This document shows, piece after piece, positions 27,101-34,325 of a stretch of DNA of 41,827 nucleotides. The notes below the pieces were generated by a model. The model did no database searches, was not told where the DNA came from, and saw only the letters and a program-made list of their open reading frames with translations. The stretch comes from Gammaproteobacteria bacterium (GTDB taxonomy: Bacteria > Pseudomonadota > Gammaproteobacteria > Steroidobacterales > PWYM01): contig JAFIFN010000017.1 in NCBI GenBank assembly GCA_020832005.1, positions 1-41,827 of the forward strand. The letters run 5' to 3'. How positions within the stretch are numbered: the stretch's first letter is position 1; each line of letters begins with the position of its first letter. Made by a program: the position numbers and the translations under genes.

Positions 27101-27228
27101 GAGACCAGCGTGCGCTCGACGACGGAAAGGCCGCTGGCAGCGGCATCGCCATGAGCGCTGGCCGCAGCGGCGGTTGCCAGCGCCAGCACCAGGACGAAGA
27201 TCGATACGAAGACACGGCGGATGCTCAT
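21121..27228 (-). CDS. giant secreted multi-domain protein (PKD, Ig-like, FG-GAP propeller, PASTA)
   Basis: 2035 residues with a signal peptide (1-26, VLALATAAAASAHG). The domains run as follows. An N-terminal sandwich is at about 35-130. Three PKD-type repeats lie at about 137-420 (VADAGPDQTVSPG, LDGSASSD-DGD). Three putative-Ig repeats lie at about 425-700 (..DPDVGDVL..). A Tandem-95/cadherin-like half domain (APIAVDDVYGVRRG) is split by FG-GAP/VCBS propeller blades at about 795-1210 (VDLDGDGVPEIV, LTGDGRGEILFG), and its second half resumes at DSFTYRAVAGG. Another Ig-like unit and two PASTA domains (about 1400-1535) follow, then a unique 500-residue C-terminus. It has no membrane anchor or sorting signal and is probably surface-attached or extracellular. 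It lies 45 bp after the PEP-CTERM gene on the same strand, so they may be co-transcribed. Confidence 0.85.
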   Translation of the reverse strand: MSIRRVFVSIFVLVLALATAAAASAHGDAAASGLSVVERTLVSEVRVGRTHVDYTYTISVQNTGPDRTGVVATVKSLSSATIIVDGEVVLGAVPGGATLLSNDTFTLRQNRLVLFDPANLVWHFSFDESDDPDPPQNTPPVADAGPDQTVSPGTEVILDGSASSDTDGDALTFGWLLEAPPGSAAMLDDATAVRPRFVADIPGLYVATLIVNDGTDDSAPDSVRISTINSPPIADAGADQTVPLGSTVMLSGAASSDPDGDPLAFAWQLLSRPDDSSAALVSTNTVDTSFVADAAGSYVIELVVNDGFEDSAPSSVTVSTENSRPVADAGPDQGVAAGALVTLDGSASSDADGDPLSFAWSFTSRPAGSGAVLEGADSATPVFVADLPGLFVVQLIVNDGALDSAPDTVAIEAGVAGDNPPQIISSPVTTAVLGAAYAYPAEAVDPDVGDVLTWSLPIAPSGMSIDAASGLVSWTPQAQQAETVLVQVTDSTGLSDTQTYTVEVLASADDQPPSLAPIGNRVLVLGETLTLVAAGSDPQGQPLRYSVAGPAGMAINSTTGELAWRPAADQLGGASASVSVTNASGLSASTGFAVTVLDEAANTPPTLEPVADQVVLVGNPLAVQLVATDPDVGDVLNYSVVSGPAGLTVDPNTGLLGWTPGPDQVGTTDVTVQVTDLDGATDTAQFNIAVGLMPVAPIAVDDVYGVRRGTNLQPSLLEVQAPGVLDNDASPSGLAMSAELLTGPSRGTLSAFNPDGSFSYTPDVAPPREIEFEEICTSMEALGGPPLRFLQQYPIVVDLDGDGVPEIVWLGVTQSISQMYAMSVRDGRCELLWQTGAHGFFTQNPDYGVLNWSTPLAAGDITGDGRPEIVAVVKTYPCSPQPCSSSPRPEYSHIAVFNADGEFLWISEPLSVVDEFNQTVFLRNTVPHIADLTGDGRGEILFGVIATGSAGGPGSTSASMVVAFRHVEAPDGTLRGEVLFETRGTPSVAGSGQHTAVHVVDLDLDGVPEILFQNDVFSNTGELLYSLPVPGHFLATFNPTAPAPRAISVIVNLDNDPFPEIVVKANNGLYAFKHDGTEIWRRPVTNGVNAPLTAADLTGDGWPEIVFQDWQDFHAYDRFGERIWTSPARFVTTDRLGSTAFDFNGNGRSEVVIARTDTPGNTANSLVVVLDGETGQVLAEMPSSERHGFTQYMIPVVADVTGDGRANIVVYMDSLGDRSVKVLGGTAANPWGPARPVWNQYTYHATNINTDGTMPAPVRPHWLLPGLNAYHVNVPLPGEDDSARDSFTYRAVAGGLASESATVSIDITGNINPPRIISMPTTAASPGFPYRYGVLAIDADLGDELTYALASAPAGMTLDPQFGLIDWLPDSGQLGSHTVTVTVTDSTGLSDAQTYTVEVGPPVSVPDLSWLLESQAADVLVATGLAVGTVSRRYDLAVAEGQLISQALPAGSAVALGARVGFTVSLGPQPLQAPNLVGLSRSVAITTLAEISLLVGNVTRQNSDSVPRNQVIAQSVAAGSAILAGGVLDLVVSSGPALLIELERDLVGAGDDLLFASTLFDAEGNPVLGVGANVDVLPTPSSAGPAPAVVTTGRLATSAETRGEWLLQVQRGAETREARFFVMGQAGAGGALEPFADFSAQLNALGQTYTAMIDALENGNMAVVPVLAGNLQVLRDSIDLQALQLASITAPEQGFLPAWNIPALGVGPLSGDDERWQARLGELISALDSLESFSQTLLAGRARNDDLRGQVLVANAASRAAALAALEPRARGLLFGQDRLWQLTSERYPAAVVAGLDRLLDALRGAGLMAAVPEAPPTFYARVNDSARWQSPVAFYGDVRPVFFTLVGQLAVQVNKRELAKQIYLPVVQKLLVNFAPLLASGLLDMVWQVESVEGIITGASLSFHNFYVGNSIIESRFAGGVPAQTSIVLIGPDLFQQTVDFVDNLNDQTVQSVGDAMGNFRQLIDNSNPPAGQSLNGCVFTSLPCRQLVLPDGFPSVYTDTGNPFPAPVLIITYNAATGRMASTVGLFFSAESR

Positions 27229-27273
27229 GCGGGATGACTCCGGGCAGCAGGTACGGGAACGCGAAACGCGGGA

Positions 27274-27852
27274 TCAGGACAGCGCGGTTCGCCTTGGCGT
27301 TGACTGCGAGCGTCGCCGCTGCAGCGCCAGCGCGAGCAGCAGCGCACTGAGCAACGCCAGTGTCCCGGGTTCGGGCACGGTCACGCCCTCGTAGACGATG
27401 TCGAAACAACCCAGGAACGCATCGCAACCCGGTCCGAAAGACAGGGTGTAGAGCTCGAAGAACTGCTGCATGTCGAAGAACCGGTCGCTCGGCAGAACAT
27501 CACCCAGCCAGGTGAAGCTGGCGACGAATCCGCCGACACTGTCACCAAGCACCAGGGGCGCGCCGAAGTTCAGCCAGTCCACGGCCGCGGCCGCAGGCAG
27601 CTCCGGATCGAGCAACAGCACCAGACCATCCCAGTCCTGCGGCGTATCGGCGATATCCACCCCTGCGGTCTCGTCGGGGTCGAAGTAGATGGTGAACCCG
27701 TCGAACTCGGTGCCACTGTCGTTGATGACGGTGTAGATATAGCGCCAGGTGCCGTCCGTATCCTGCTCGAGGTCGTAGAAGATGGTGACCGCCAGCGCGG
27801 CGGGCGAGACGGTCAGGGCGCTGAACAGCCACCCAAGCAACAACTTGCGCAT
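27274..27852 (-). CDS. PEP-CTERM sorting-domain protein
   Basis: 192 residues. Signal peptide MRKLLLGWLFSALTVSPAAL (cleavage near ALA-VTIFY), then a beta-rich body (YDLEQDTDGTWRYIYTVIND), and the C-terminal signal VPEPGTLALLSALLLALALQ followed by RRR. That is the PEP motif, hydrophobic helix and Arg cluster recognised by EpsH-type exosortases. Two Cys residues (GPGCDAFLGCFD) may form a disulfide. It is expected to be exported, cut by an exosortase and left at the cell surface or in exopolysaccharide. No exosortase gene is in the window. It lies upstream of the giant protein on the same strand. Confidence 0.9.
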   Translation of the reverse strand: MRKLLLGWLFSALTVSPAALAVTIFYDLEQDTDGTWRYIYTVINDSGTEFDGFTIYFDPDETAGVDIADTPQDWDGLVLLLDPELPAAAAVDWLNFGAPLVLGDSVGGFVASFTWLGDVLPSDRFFDMQQFFELYTLSFGPGCDAFLGCFDIVYEGVTVPEPGTLALLSALLLALALQRRRSQSTPRRTALS

Positions 27853-27952
27853 GAATGCATCCTCGATTCGAGACGATATCGGCGGCCTGCATGCCAGCGA
27901 CGACAGGCCCTCATCTCATCAAGGCGCAAAAAAGGGAAGAATCAGCTCAGCA

Positions 27953-29386
27953 TTACTGCCGATACGTCCAGTTCAGCAGCGCATCCTGCAGTTCCTCGCC
28001 CAGGCCGCGGTGCGCATTCACGGTATTGACCATCAGCACCACCGCATAGCGACGGTTATCGGCGCTTTGCACGTAGCCGGCGATCGCCGAGACATGATCC
28101 AGCGTGCCGGTCTTCAGGTGCATGCGGCCCTGCATCGGCTGGCCCTGGAAACGCCGGCGCAGCGTGCCGTCCAGACCTACGAGCGCCATCGACGAGGCGA
28201 ACTCCGGCATATACGGTGCCTGCCAGGCGATCGCGAGCAGCGTGCCGAGCTGGCGCGCCGAGATGCGCACATCGCGCGACAGGCCTGCGGAGTTGTCGAG
28301 CACGATGCCGCGGGTGTCGATGCCGTGGAACTCCAGCACTTCACGGATGGCCCGTTCGCCCTTCGCCGGCGTGGCCGGCGCGCCGAAGCGCTCGGCGCCG
28401 AGCGTGAGCTCGAGATGGCGGGTCATGACGTTGTTGCTGTACTTGTTGACCAGGCGGATGACCTCGCCCAGCGGGCGGGAGTGATGCACATGCTTCGGCC
28501 GGGGCCTGCGGCCGTTTTCGGGCAACGTGCCCAGCCGCCAGCCACCCTGCAGCTCGCCGCCGAGCTGGCGCCAGTACACGTCGAACAGGCTCCAGGCGTA
28601 GCTTTCGGGCTCGAGCACGCGCCGGGTCATCTGGAAGCGCTGGCAGCCACTTGGAAACTGACCTTCCAGCAGGACATGGTGGCGCGTGGCTTCCTGCACG
28701 CGCAGTGCCACGCCGCGCTGGTAGCCACCGCACGCACCTTCACGCAGGCGCAGCCGGTTGTTCAGCTCCAGCTTCGGCAGTTCGGGTGCGGTATTTACGC
28801 GCACGCTGCGGCCGTCGCCGCCGGGCTGGAAATCAAAGCGCATGGCATTGAAGTTCACCAGCAGCGGATGCGGCACCAGGTTGTAGATGCGGTCGGGCTG
28901 ATTGTCGAAACGGCCCGGATCCTCTGGCGGCAGATCGAAATACGACACATCGAAGACCAGATCACCTTCGATGCGCCGCAGGCCGGTGTCGCGCAGCCCA
29001 CTGACCAGCTTCCAGAACTCCTCGGCCACCAGGTAGGGATCGCCGCCGCCGCGAATCAGCAGGTCCCCGCGCAGCACGCCATCCTCGATCGGACCCAGCG
29101 GATGCAGCTCGGTGCGCCAGGTGTAGGCGGGATTGAGCCCCTGGAGTGCGGCGAAACTGGTGACCAGCTTCAGCGTCGAGGCGGGATTGCGCTGCACATC
29201 CGGCAGGTGGGCCACCAGCGGTTGTGCCGCCCCGATCTCCTGCACCCACAGGCTGATATCCGCGGCGGGCACGCCCAGTGCGCGCGCCACGCGATCCACC
29301 GTCCCCGGCATGCCGCCGGGCGCTTCCGTCGCCGCAAGCGCAGGCGCGCCGGCCAGCAGCAGCAGTGACATCATCACCAGGCGCAT
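27953..29386 (-). CDS. dacB: D-alanyl-D-alanine carboxypeptidase/endopeptidase, PBP4 type
   Basis: 477 residues, the normal PBP4 (DacB, peptidase S13) size. Signal peptide MRLVMMSLLLLAGAPALA. Penicillin-binding motifs: SxxK at S70-TLK (NPASTLKLV), SxN in NKYSNNVMTRHLE, and KTG in MHLKTGTLDHVSAIAGYV. The GGGDPYLVAEEFW and YNLVPHPLLVNFNAM segments belong to the PBP4 insert domains. It would trim or cut peptidoglycan cross-links in the periplasm. Downstream on the same strand, about 100 bp away, are the PEP-CTERM and giant surface-protein genes. Confidence 0.92.
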   Translation of the reverse strand: MRLVMMSLLLLAGAPALAATEAPGGMPGTVDRVARALGVPAADISLWVQEIGAAQPLVAHLPDVQRNPASTLKLVTSFAALQGLNPAYTWRTELHPLGPIEDGVLRGDLLIRGGGDPYLVAEEFWKLVSGLRDTGLRRIEGDLVFDVSYFDLPPEDPGRFDNQPDRIYNLVPHPLLVNFNAMRFDFQPGGDGRSVRVNTAPELPKLELNNRLRLREGACGGYQRGVALRVQEATRHHVLLEGQFPSGCQRFQMTRRVLEPESYAWSLFDVYWRQLGGELQGGWRLGTLPENGRRPRPKHVHHSRPLGEVIRLVNKYSNNVMTRHLELTLGAERFGAPATPAKGERAIREVLEFHGIDTRGIVLDNSAGLSRDVRISARQLGTLLAIAWQAPYMPEFASSMALVGLDGTLRRRFQGQPMQGRMHLKTGTLDHVSAIAGYVQSADNRRYAVVLMVNTVNAHRGLGEELQDALLNWTYRQ

Positions 29387-29417
29387 GCGCGTGCTCCCCC
29401 TCCTGTTCGTTTCAGTT

Positions 29418-30068
29418 TCAGCCTGAGCGTGAATTCATCCGGGCGATGCCTTCGCGGATTTCTCCGATGACGCGCGCCGCATGGGTGTCCTTCTGAATCG
29501 CCTCCCAGTATGCGCCAAGCTTGTCGCGGAAGTTCAACGGCTTTTCCTTGCCGGCTCGCGGCAGGATCGTGGTCACGTACACCAGCGTGGGCACCAGCGC
29601 ACAGTCGGCGGTGCTCAGGCGATCGCCCACAGCAAAGCCGTGCTTGCCATCCAGGTACCAGTCCAGCGTGCGCAGGCCCCAGTCGATCTTGTCGAGCTGG
29701 CGGGTCATGGCCTCGCGGTCGGGCGTAGCCGCACGCATCTGCATGAACAGCGGAAACATCGGTTCCATGATGTAGAGGTCGGCGATGCGCGCGAGCAGAC
29801 GGGCCTTGGACCGCTGCAGCGCGGTGTCCGGGCGCATCGGCGGCTCCGGGAAATGATCTTCCAGGTATTCGATGATGGTGTCGGACTCCGGGACCACGCC
29901 CTCGCCGGTGTCCAGCGCGGGGACCTTGCGCAGCGGGTTGATCGCCTCGTAGGACTCCGATTTCAGCCCGCCGGGCGGTTCGGTGATCTCGATGGGCAGG
30001 TTCTTGGCATAAATCAGCATGCGGCAGCGCGCTGCAAACGGCGAGGCATCGAGGCTGTAGAGTTTCAT
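29418..30068 (-). CDS. glutathione S-transferase family protein
   Basis: 216 residues, full-length GST. The thioredoxin-like N-domain begins MKLYSLDASPFAARCRMLIY with the GSH-binding NPLRKVPALDTG (cis-Pro) and PESDTIIEYLEDHFPE. The helical C-domain carries GDRLSTADCALVPTLVYVTT, the N-capping box/hydrophobic staple region. The substrate is unknown. The gene is divergent from the FrnE-like gene with a roughly 100-bp intergenic region, so the two may share control under thiol or oxidative stress; that link is inference. Confidence 0.88.
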   Translation of the reverse strand: MKLYSLDASPFAARCRMLIYAKNLPIEITEPPGGLKSESYEAINPLRKVPALDTGEGVVPESDTIIEYLEDHFPEPPMRPDTALQRSKARLLARIADLYIMEPMFPLFMQMRAATPDREAMTRQLDKIDWGLRTLDWYLDGKHGFAVGDRLSTADCALVPTLVYVTTILPRAGKEKPLNFRDKLGAYWEAIQKDTHAARVIGEIREGIARMNSRSG

Positions 30069-30170
30069 GGAGCTCCCTTGGAGTGGCAGTCGTGCAAAAC
30101 GTTATAGTAGCAAGCGGGCGCAACGAAGTGATTGCGCCAAGGCATCATTAAACACAGCCCGGAGGCCGAC

Positions 30171-30815
30171 ATGCGCATCGATATTGTCTCGGACATCGTC
30201 TGTCCCTGGTGCTACGTGGGCAAGCGCCACCTCGACCAGGCGCTGGCCCAGCGTCCCGGGCTGGACTTCGAGATCCGCTGGCACCCCTTCGAGCTCAACC
30301 CGCAGATTCCCGATCGCGGCATCGACCGCGAAACCCACTGGCGCGAGAAGTTCGGCGATGCCTCACGACTGGCCGACATGGTCGGGCGCCTGGTCGAGAC
30401 CGGCCTGGCACTGGATATCGAATTCGACTTCACGGCCATCAGCATCCAGCCCAATACCCGCCGGGCGCATGAACTGATGCACGCGGCCGGCGAAAGCGGG
30501 CAGGCCGATGCGGTGGCCGAGGCCCTGTTCGAGGCCTATTTCGTGCGCGGTCAGAACATCGGTGATGTGGCCACGCTGGCGACCATTGCGAATGCCTGTG
30601 GCCTCGATGACGGCATGATCCGCGACACCCTGCACAACCGGCAGTTCGAACTCACCGTGGATGAGCACCTGCGGCAGGGCCGCGATGCCGGCGTCACCAG
30701 CGTGCCCACGTTCGTCATCGACGGCCGCCATGCCTTTTCAGGCGCGCAGGCGCCGGAATTCATTCTAAAGGTGATCGATCACCTGGCGCGCGAACCTGCG
30801 GCGCAGGGCGCATGA
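30171..30815 (+). CDS. DsbA-family FrnE-like thiol-disulfide oxidoreductase
   Basis: 214 residues from the ATG at 30171, preceded by GGAGG; an upstream in-frame start at 30132 has no such site. It begins MRIDIVSDIVCPWCYVGK with the redox motif C11-P-W-C14 typical of FrnE/2-hydroxychromene-2-carboxylate-isomerase-like DsbA proteins. The helical insert, the cis-Pro loop GVTSVPTFVIDGRHAFSGAQ and the closing APEFILKVID helix follow. It has no signal peptide, so it is cytoplasmic. The reaction is probably disulfide exchange or isomerisation; the natural substrate is unknown. Confidence 0.9.
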   Translation: MRIDIVSDIVCPWCYVGKRHLDQALAQRPGLDFEIRWHPFELNPQIPDRGIDRETHWREKFGDASRLADMVGRLVETGLALDIEFDFTAISIQPNTRRAHELMHAAGESGQADAVAEALFEAYFVRGQNIGDVATLATIANACGLDDGMIRDTLHNRQFELTVDEHLRQGRDAGVTSVPTFVIDGRHAFSGAQAPEFILKVIDHLAREPAAQGA

Positions 30816-30837
30816 GGCACCCGGGCGCCGGCGACCC

Positions 30838-31230
30838 CTAGCGGCTGCGCTCGGCCAGAAACGCCGGGGCCGGTTCGTGGACGGTGGCGCCTGCGGCCTG
30901 TCCGCCGGTGACCACCTTGAATTTCTCCCCGGCGGGGTGCTCGCGCAACAGCCGCAACAGCAGCGTGACAATGCTTGCGGCATGGTGCTCGGCCTCGCAC
31001 ACCGACAACTTGCGCACGGTGGCTTCCACCGGCGTCTCGCCGCCGATCGGGCGATGCTGACAGAGACTTTCGCGCAGGTCTGAGAACGGCGCCCGCAGCT
31101 CATCGGGCAGGACTTCGTCTTCAAGGTCGTGGAGGTGGCGGCACCAGGCGCGGGCCAGACGTGTCTTGACTGATCCATCGGCGACGAGATCGACGACGGC
31201 CAAATGGAAACGCTCCGCAAGATGTGACAT
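30838..31230 (-). CDS. conserved hypothetical protein
   Basis: 130 residues from the ATG at 31230 (MSHLAERFHLAVVDLVADGS); an ATG at 31260 would add ten. It is mostly helical and acidic-basic balanced, with two Cys (AWCRHLHDLED and ESLCQHRPIGGE) and the segment VRKLSVCEAEHHAASIVTLL that looks conserved in related gammaproteobacterial proteins I have seen. It has no signal peptide, membrane helix or known motif. Function is unknown. It is convergent with the FrnE-like gene and stands alone. Confidence 0.55.
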   Translation of the reverse strand: MSHLAERFHLAVVDLVADGSVKTRLARAWCRHLHDLEDEVLPDELRAPFSDLRESLCQHRPIGGETPVEATVRKLSVCEAEHHAASIVTLLLRLLREHPAGEKFKVVTGGQAAGATVHEPAPAFLAERSR

Positions 31231-31427
31231 TCCCAACCCCTGGTCCCGTACTGAATCCATCGCCTGGGCGGCGACTCGACTGTGGTCCCTTGGCTTAAGA
31301 CGCCGCGGCGGGCCTTTCCAGTCCGGATGATCACGAAAATCTGCCCGGACAGATGGACCGCAGTGCTTGAGTATTCAGGACTCTGCGAGGGGGTACATAT
31401 AGCAGCTTTCAGGAATCAGGCGCAAGC

Positions 31428-31468
31428 GCGCAGCCATCCGGATGTTTTTCCCACCCGGATGGCTGCGC
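31428..31468. terminator. strong hairpin, probable terminator
   Basis: GCGCAGCCATCCGG (31428-31441) and CCGGATGGCTGCGC (31455-31468) form a perfect 14-bp stem with a 13-nt loop, 11 bp downstream of the stop codon of the repeat-protein gene on the minus strand. No T-run follows the stem on either side, so intrinsic termination may be weak; mRNA 3'-end stabilisation is an alternative. The rest of 31261-31479 shows no gene. Confidence 0.55.
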
Positions 31469-31479
31469 AGGCGCGTGGT

Positions 31480-32124
31480 TCAGGGACGCCCTGGACGCTC
31501 GGGCCGGCCATCGGCGCCGTGCCGGCGGGTGCCCGGTACGGTCGGGGACTCGACCTCGCGGCGCTGGCGCAGGGCATCACGCTCCTCCTCGGAGAGCCCT
31601 TCGCGACGCTCTCGCATGGCCTCGCGCAGCTCTTCGCGCGCTTCCGGGCTCAGTCCACGGCTCTGCGGACGGTGTTCCCTGATGGCCTCACGCTGCTCCG
31701 GCGACATGCCTGCGCGTCGCTCGCGCATGCGCTCCCGCCAGGCCTCGCGCTCTTCAGGGCTCAGTGATTCCCACTGGTCGCGGCGCTCGGCGCGGCGTTG
31801 TGCCATGGTCTGGCGCGCGGCCGCCCGGTCTTCGTCGGACATCTGCGCCCAGCGTTCACGTGCCTGGGCACGTCGCTGCGCTCGCTCCTCATCGGACAAC
31901 CCCTGCCAGGACTCACGCATCTCCTGGCGCGCCTGCGCCCGCTCCTCATCCGAAAGCCCCTGCCAGGACTCGCGCAGTTCTTCGCGCGCCTGGGCACGCT
32001 CCTCTGCGGACATCGCTTCCCACTGCGCCCGCAGGCCCTCGGCATCCCCTGCGCCCTGGGCCAGCAGCGCCGGGCTGACCAGCAACATCACCGCCAGTGC
32101 GGCCAACATGGTTTTCATTTGCAT
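31480..32124 (-). CDS. exported Glu/Arg-rich helical repeat protein (DUF3106-like)
   Basis: About 214 residues from MQMKTMLAALAVMLLVSPAL, a clear signal peptide ending LLAQ-GAG. The mature protein is almost entirely built of repeats of the type (S/D)EERAQAREELRESWQGL: at least eight units with the invariant core (L/M)S-x-E-(E/D)-R and a Trp in the earlier units. Two neighbouring units are nearly identical. The composition is over half Glu, Arg, Gln and Ala, predicting long charged helices. It resembles DUF3106/Spy-like periplasmic helical proteins; metal or protein binding is possible but not shown. The Pro/Arg C-terminus (GADGRPERPGRP) is disordered. It has its own hairpin terminator. Confidence 0.7.
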   Translation of the reverse strand: MQMKTMLAALAVMLLVSPALLAQGAGDAEGLRAQWEAMSAEERAQAREELRESWQGLSDEERAQARQEMRESWQGLSDEERAQRRAQARERWAQMSDEDRAAARQTMAQRRAERRDQWESLSPEEREAWRERMRERRAGMSPEQREAIREHRPQSRGLSPEAREELREAMRERREGLSEEERDALRQRREVESPTVPGTRRHGADGRPERPGRP

Positions 32125-32209
32125 GATCCTTGACTCCTGTGATCGTCTGCAGTGAACAACGCACGGGCGGCGATCAGGTTGACACGCCGGCGGGTACCCG
32201 GGGGGCGAA

Positions 32210-33145
32210 TCAGGCCAGCAGCACCATCTTGCCCTGCGCTTCGCCGGATTCACCGGCACGGTGGGCAGCCGCAGCCTCGGCCAGCGGCAGGCACCGCTTC
32301 ACGGGCAGCCGCCAGCGCTCGTGGGCGCAGGCCTGTACGAGTTCGGCCAGCTGGGCACTGTCGTGCTCAACCATCACGAACCCGGCGCGCACCGCCCTTT
32401 CCTGGCAACGCGCCTCATCCGGCGGCATCACGACGCTGATCAGCGCGCCCCCCCGGGCGACCCAGTCTGGCGCGCGCGCCAGCACCTCGCCGCCGACGCA
32501 GTCGATCACCAGGTCCATATCTGCCAACGCGGCTGCCTGCATATCGCTGATGACCGTCAGGCCGGGCAGCTTCGGCAGACGCTGGCGGGCAGATTCACGC
32601 ACCAGCGCGAACAGCGCGGCATCCGGCACCTCTGCGGCGATCTGCAGCGCAAGGCTGCCCACCGCACCTGCCGCCCCGGTCACCAGCAGCCGATGGCCGC
32701 TCGCCAGGCGGCCATGCGAGCGCACCAGCTGCATGGCCGTCAGTCCGGGGGTCGGCAGCGCTGCCGCCTCGGCGGCTTCCAGCCGCGCCGGCCGCTCGAC
32801 CACCCGGGCCAGCGGGGCCACGGCCTGTTGGGCATAGGCCCCAGGGTGGGCGAGGTCGAGGAAGGCGACGACCTCGCGGCCCAGCCAGGCCGGATCGACA
32901 CCCTCGCCGGTGGCCTCGACGCTGCCAGCCAGGTCACAGCCCGGCACCAGGGGCAGCGTGTGCGACATCGCAGCCGACAACCATCCTGCGCGCAGCTTCC
33001 AGTCCACGGGATTCACCCCGCAGGCAGCCACACGGATACGCAACTCGCCGGGGCCGGGTTCAGGTTGCGGCAGGTCGCGCAGTTCGAGCACCTCGGGGCC
33101 ACCGAAGGCGGCGATTACGATTGCCTGCATGTGCGACTCTGCCAT
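32210..33145 (-). CDS. zinc-independent MDR-family NAD(P)H oxidoreductase (quinone-reductase-like)
   Basis: 311 residues. GroES-like N-domain (MQAIVIAAFGGPEVLELRDL, PGPGELRIRVAACGVNPVDWKLR) followed by the Rossmann domain (GHRLLVTGAAGAVGSLALQIA). It has the VNPVDWK form typical of quinone oxidoreductases and no structural or catalytic zinc Cys ligands. It probably reduces quinones or enones with NAD(P)H. It lies 16 bp after the next MDR gene on the same strand, so the two may be an operon. Confidence 0.85.
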   Translation of the reverse strand: MAESHMQAIVIAAFGGPEVLELRDLPQPEPGPGELRIRVAACGVNPVDWKLRAGWLSAAMSHTLPLVPGCDLAGSVEATGEGVDPAWLGREVVAFLDLAHPGAYAQQAVAPLARVVERPARLEAAEAAALPTPGLTAMQLVRSHGRLASGHRLLVTGAAGAVGSLALQIAAEVPDAALFALVRESARQRLPKLPGLTVISDMQAAALADMDLVIDCVGGEVLARAPDWVARGGALISVVMPPDEARCQERAVRAGFVMVEHDSAQLAELVQACAHERWRLPVKRCLPLAEAAAAHRAGESGEAQGKMVLLA

Positions 33146-33161
33146 GACGCCCTCCCCGGCC

Positions 33162-34190
33162 TCAGCGCGCGATCGGCGGCTCGGCCACCTTCAGCAGCTG
33201 CTTGCCGAGATTCTGGCCCTTGAACAGCCGACGCATCGTCGCCGGACAGTTCTCCAGGCCTTCCTGGATGTCTTCTTCAAACTTGATGCGACCTTCACGG
33301 ATCCAGCCCGCCAGCGCCTGGGCGGCCTCGGGAAAGCGGTCCATGTAGTTGAGCACGATGAAACCCTCCATGCGGCAGGAGCGCACCACCAGCTGCATGT
33401 AATGCTTCGGACCGGGCGGCAGATCCAGGCCGTAGCCCGACGAGATGCCGCCGCACAGCACGATGCGCCCGAAGCGCGCCATGTTAAGCAGACAGTGATC
33501 GAGAATCGGGCCGCCGACGTTGTCGAAAAACAGCTTGATGCGATCCTTGCACAGGGCCTGCAGGCGCGCATGGGTGTCCTCGTTCTTGTAGTCGATGGCC
33601 TCGTCGAAGCCCGCCACCTCCGTCAGCCAGCGGCACTTCTCAGGGCCGCCGGCAGTGCCGATGACACGTGCGCCACGCATTTTCGCCAGCTGGCCGGCCA
33701 CCGAGCCGGTCGCCCCTGCGGCACCCGAGACCACGACCACCTCGTCGGCCTGCGGCTTGCCCAGCTCCAGCATGCCGAAGTACGCGGTCAGCCCCGTGAT
33801 GCCCAGCACGCCCAGCGGCCAGGTCAGCGGAATGCCGGGTGGCACCTTGTTCAGGCCGGTCATGCCGCCGCCGTCGGTGACGATGTAGTCCTGCCAGCTC
33901 AGCGTGCCGGAGACGATGTCACCTGCCTTGAACTTCGGATGGCGGGACTCGATGACCTGGGCGACGGCGCCGGCGCGCATCGGCTCGCCGATCTTCACCG
34001 GCGGCAGATAACTGGGCACATCGTTGAGCCAGCCGCGCTGGGTCGGATCGAAGGAAAAATACAATGTGCGCAGCAACACCTGGCCTTCAGCCGGTGAGGG
34101 CACAGGGCCTTCGCGAAGCTCGAAGTCGCTGTCCTGGACTTCCGCCCGCGGGCGGGTCTTGAGCAACAGCTGGCGATTGGTCTCGCTCAT
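33162..34190 (-). CDS. NADPH-dependent alkenal/curcumin reductase-like MDR oxidoreductase
   Basis: 342 residues from the ATG at 34190 (MSETNRQLLLKTRPRAEVQD). The sequence matches the CurA/leukotriene B4 dehydrogenase branch of MDR proteins: LYFSFDPTQRGWLNDVPSYLP, GVLGITGLTAYFGMLELG, VVVSGAAGATGSVAGQLAK, and DNVGGPILDHCLLNM. It has no zinc ligands. The family reduces the C=C bond of alpha,beta-unsaturated carbonyls with NADPH, a detoxification role. The next MDR gene follows at 16 bp. Confidence 0.9.
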   Translation of the reverse strand: MSETNRQLLLKTRPRAEVQDSDFELREGPVPSPAEGQVLLRTLYFSFDPTQRGWLNDVPSYLPPVKIGEPMRAGAVAQVIESRHPKFKAGDIVSGTLSWQDYIVTDGGGMTGLNKVPPGIPLTWPLGVLGITGLTAYFGMLELGKPQADEVVVVSGAAGATGSVAGQLAKMRGARVIGTAGGPEKCRWLTEVAGFDEAIDYKNEDTHARLQALCKDRIKLFFDNVGGPILDHCLLNMARFGRIVLCGGISSGYGLDLPPGPKHYMQLVVRSCRMEGFIVLNYMDRFPEAAQALAGWIREGRIKFEEDIQEGLENCPATMRRLFKGQNLGKQLLKVAEPPIAR

Positions 34191-34325
34191 GGCGATCTGT
34201 GTCCTTGTAGATGAGAGGGCAACTGCACCAAGGGTATCCAATGCGCGCCAACGCTGCAGGCCGGGCAGCGGAGCGCACGGCCCGGGCCGGCGAAAAGCGA
34301 CCAGCTGACGGCCGGCGGGAGCGCC

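Noticed and set aside
27853-27952. A sigma54 promoter for the PEP-CTERM gene (minus-strand TGGCAT...GCC).
   Set aside because: Spacing of GG and GC fits but the -12 box is CCGCC rather than TTGCW, too weak to call.
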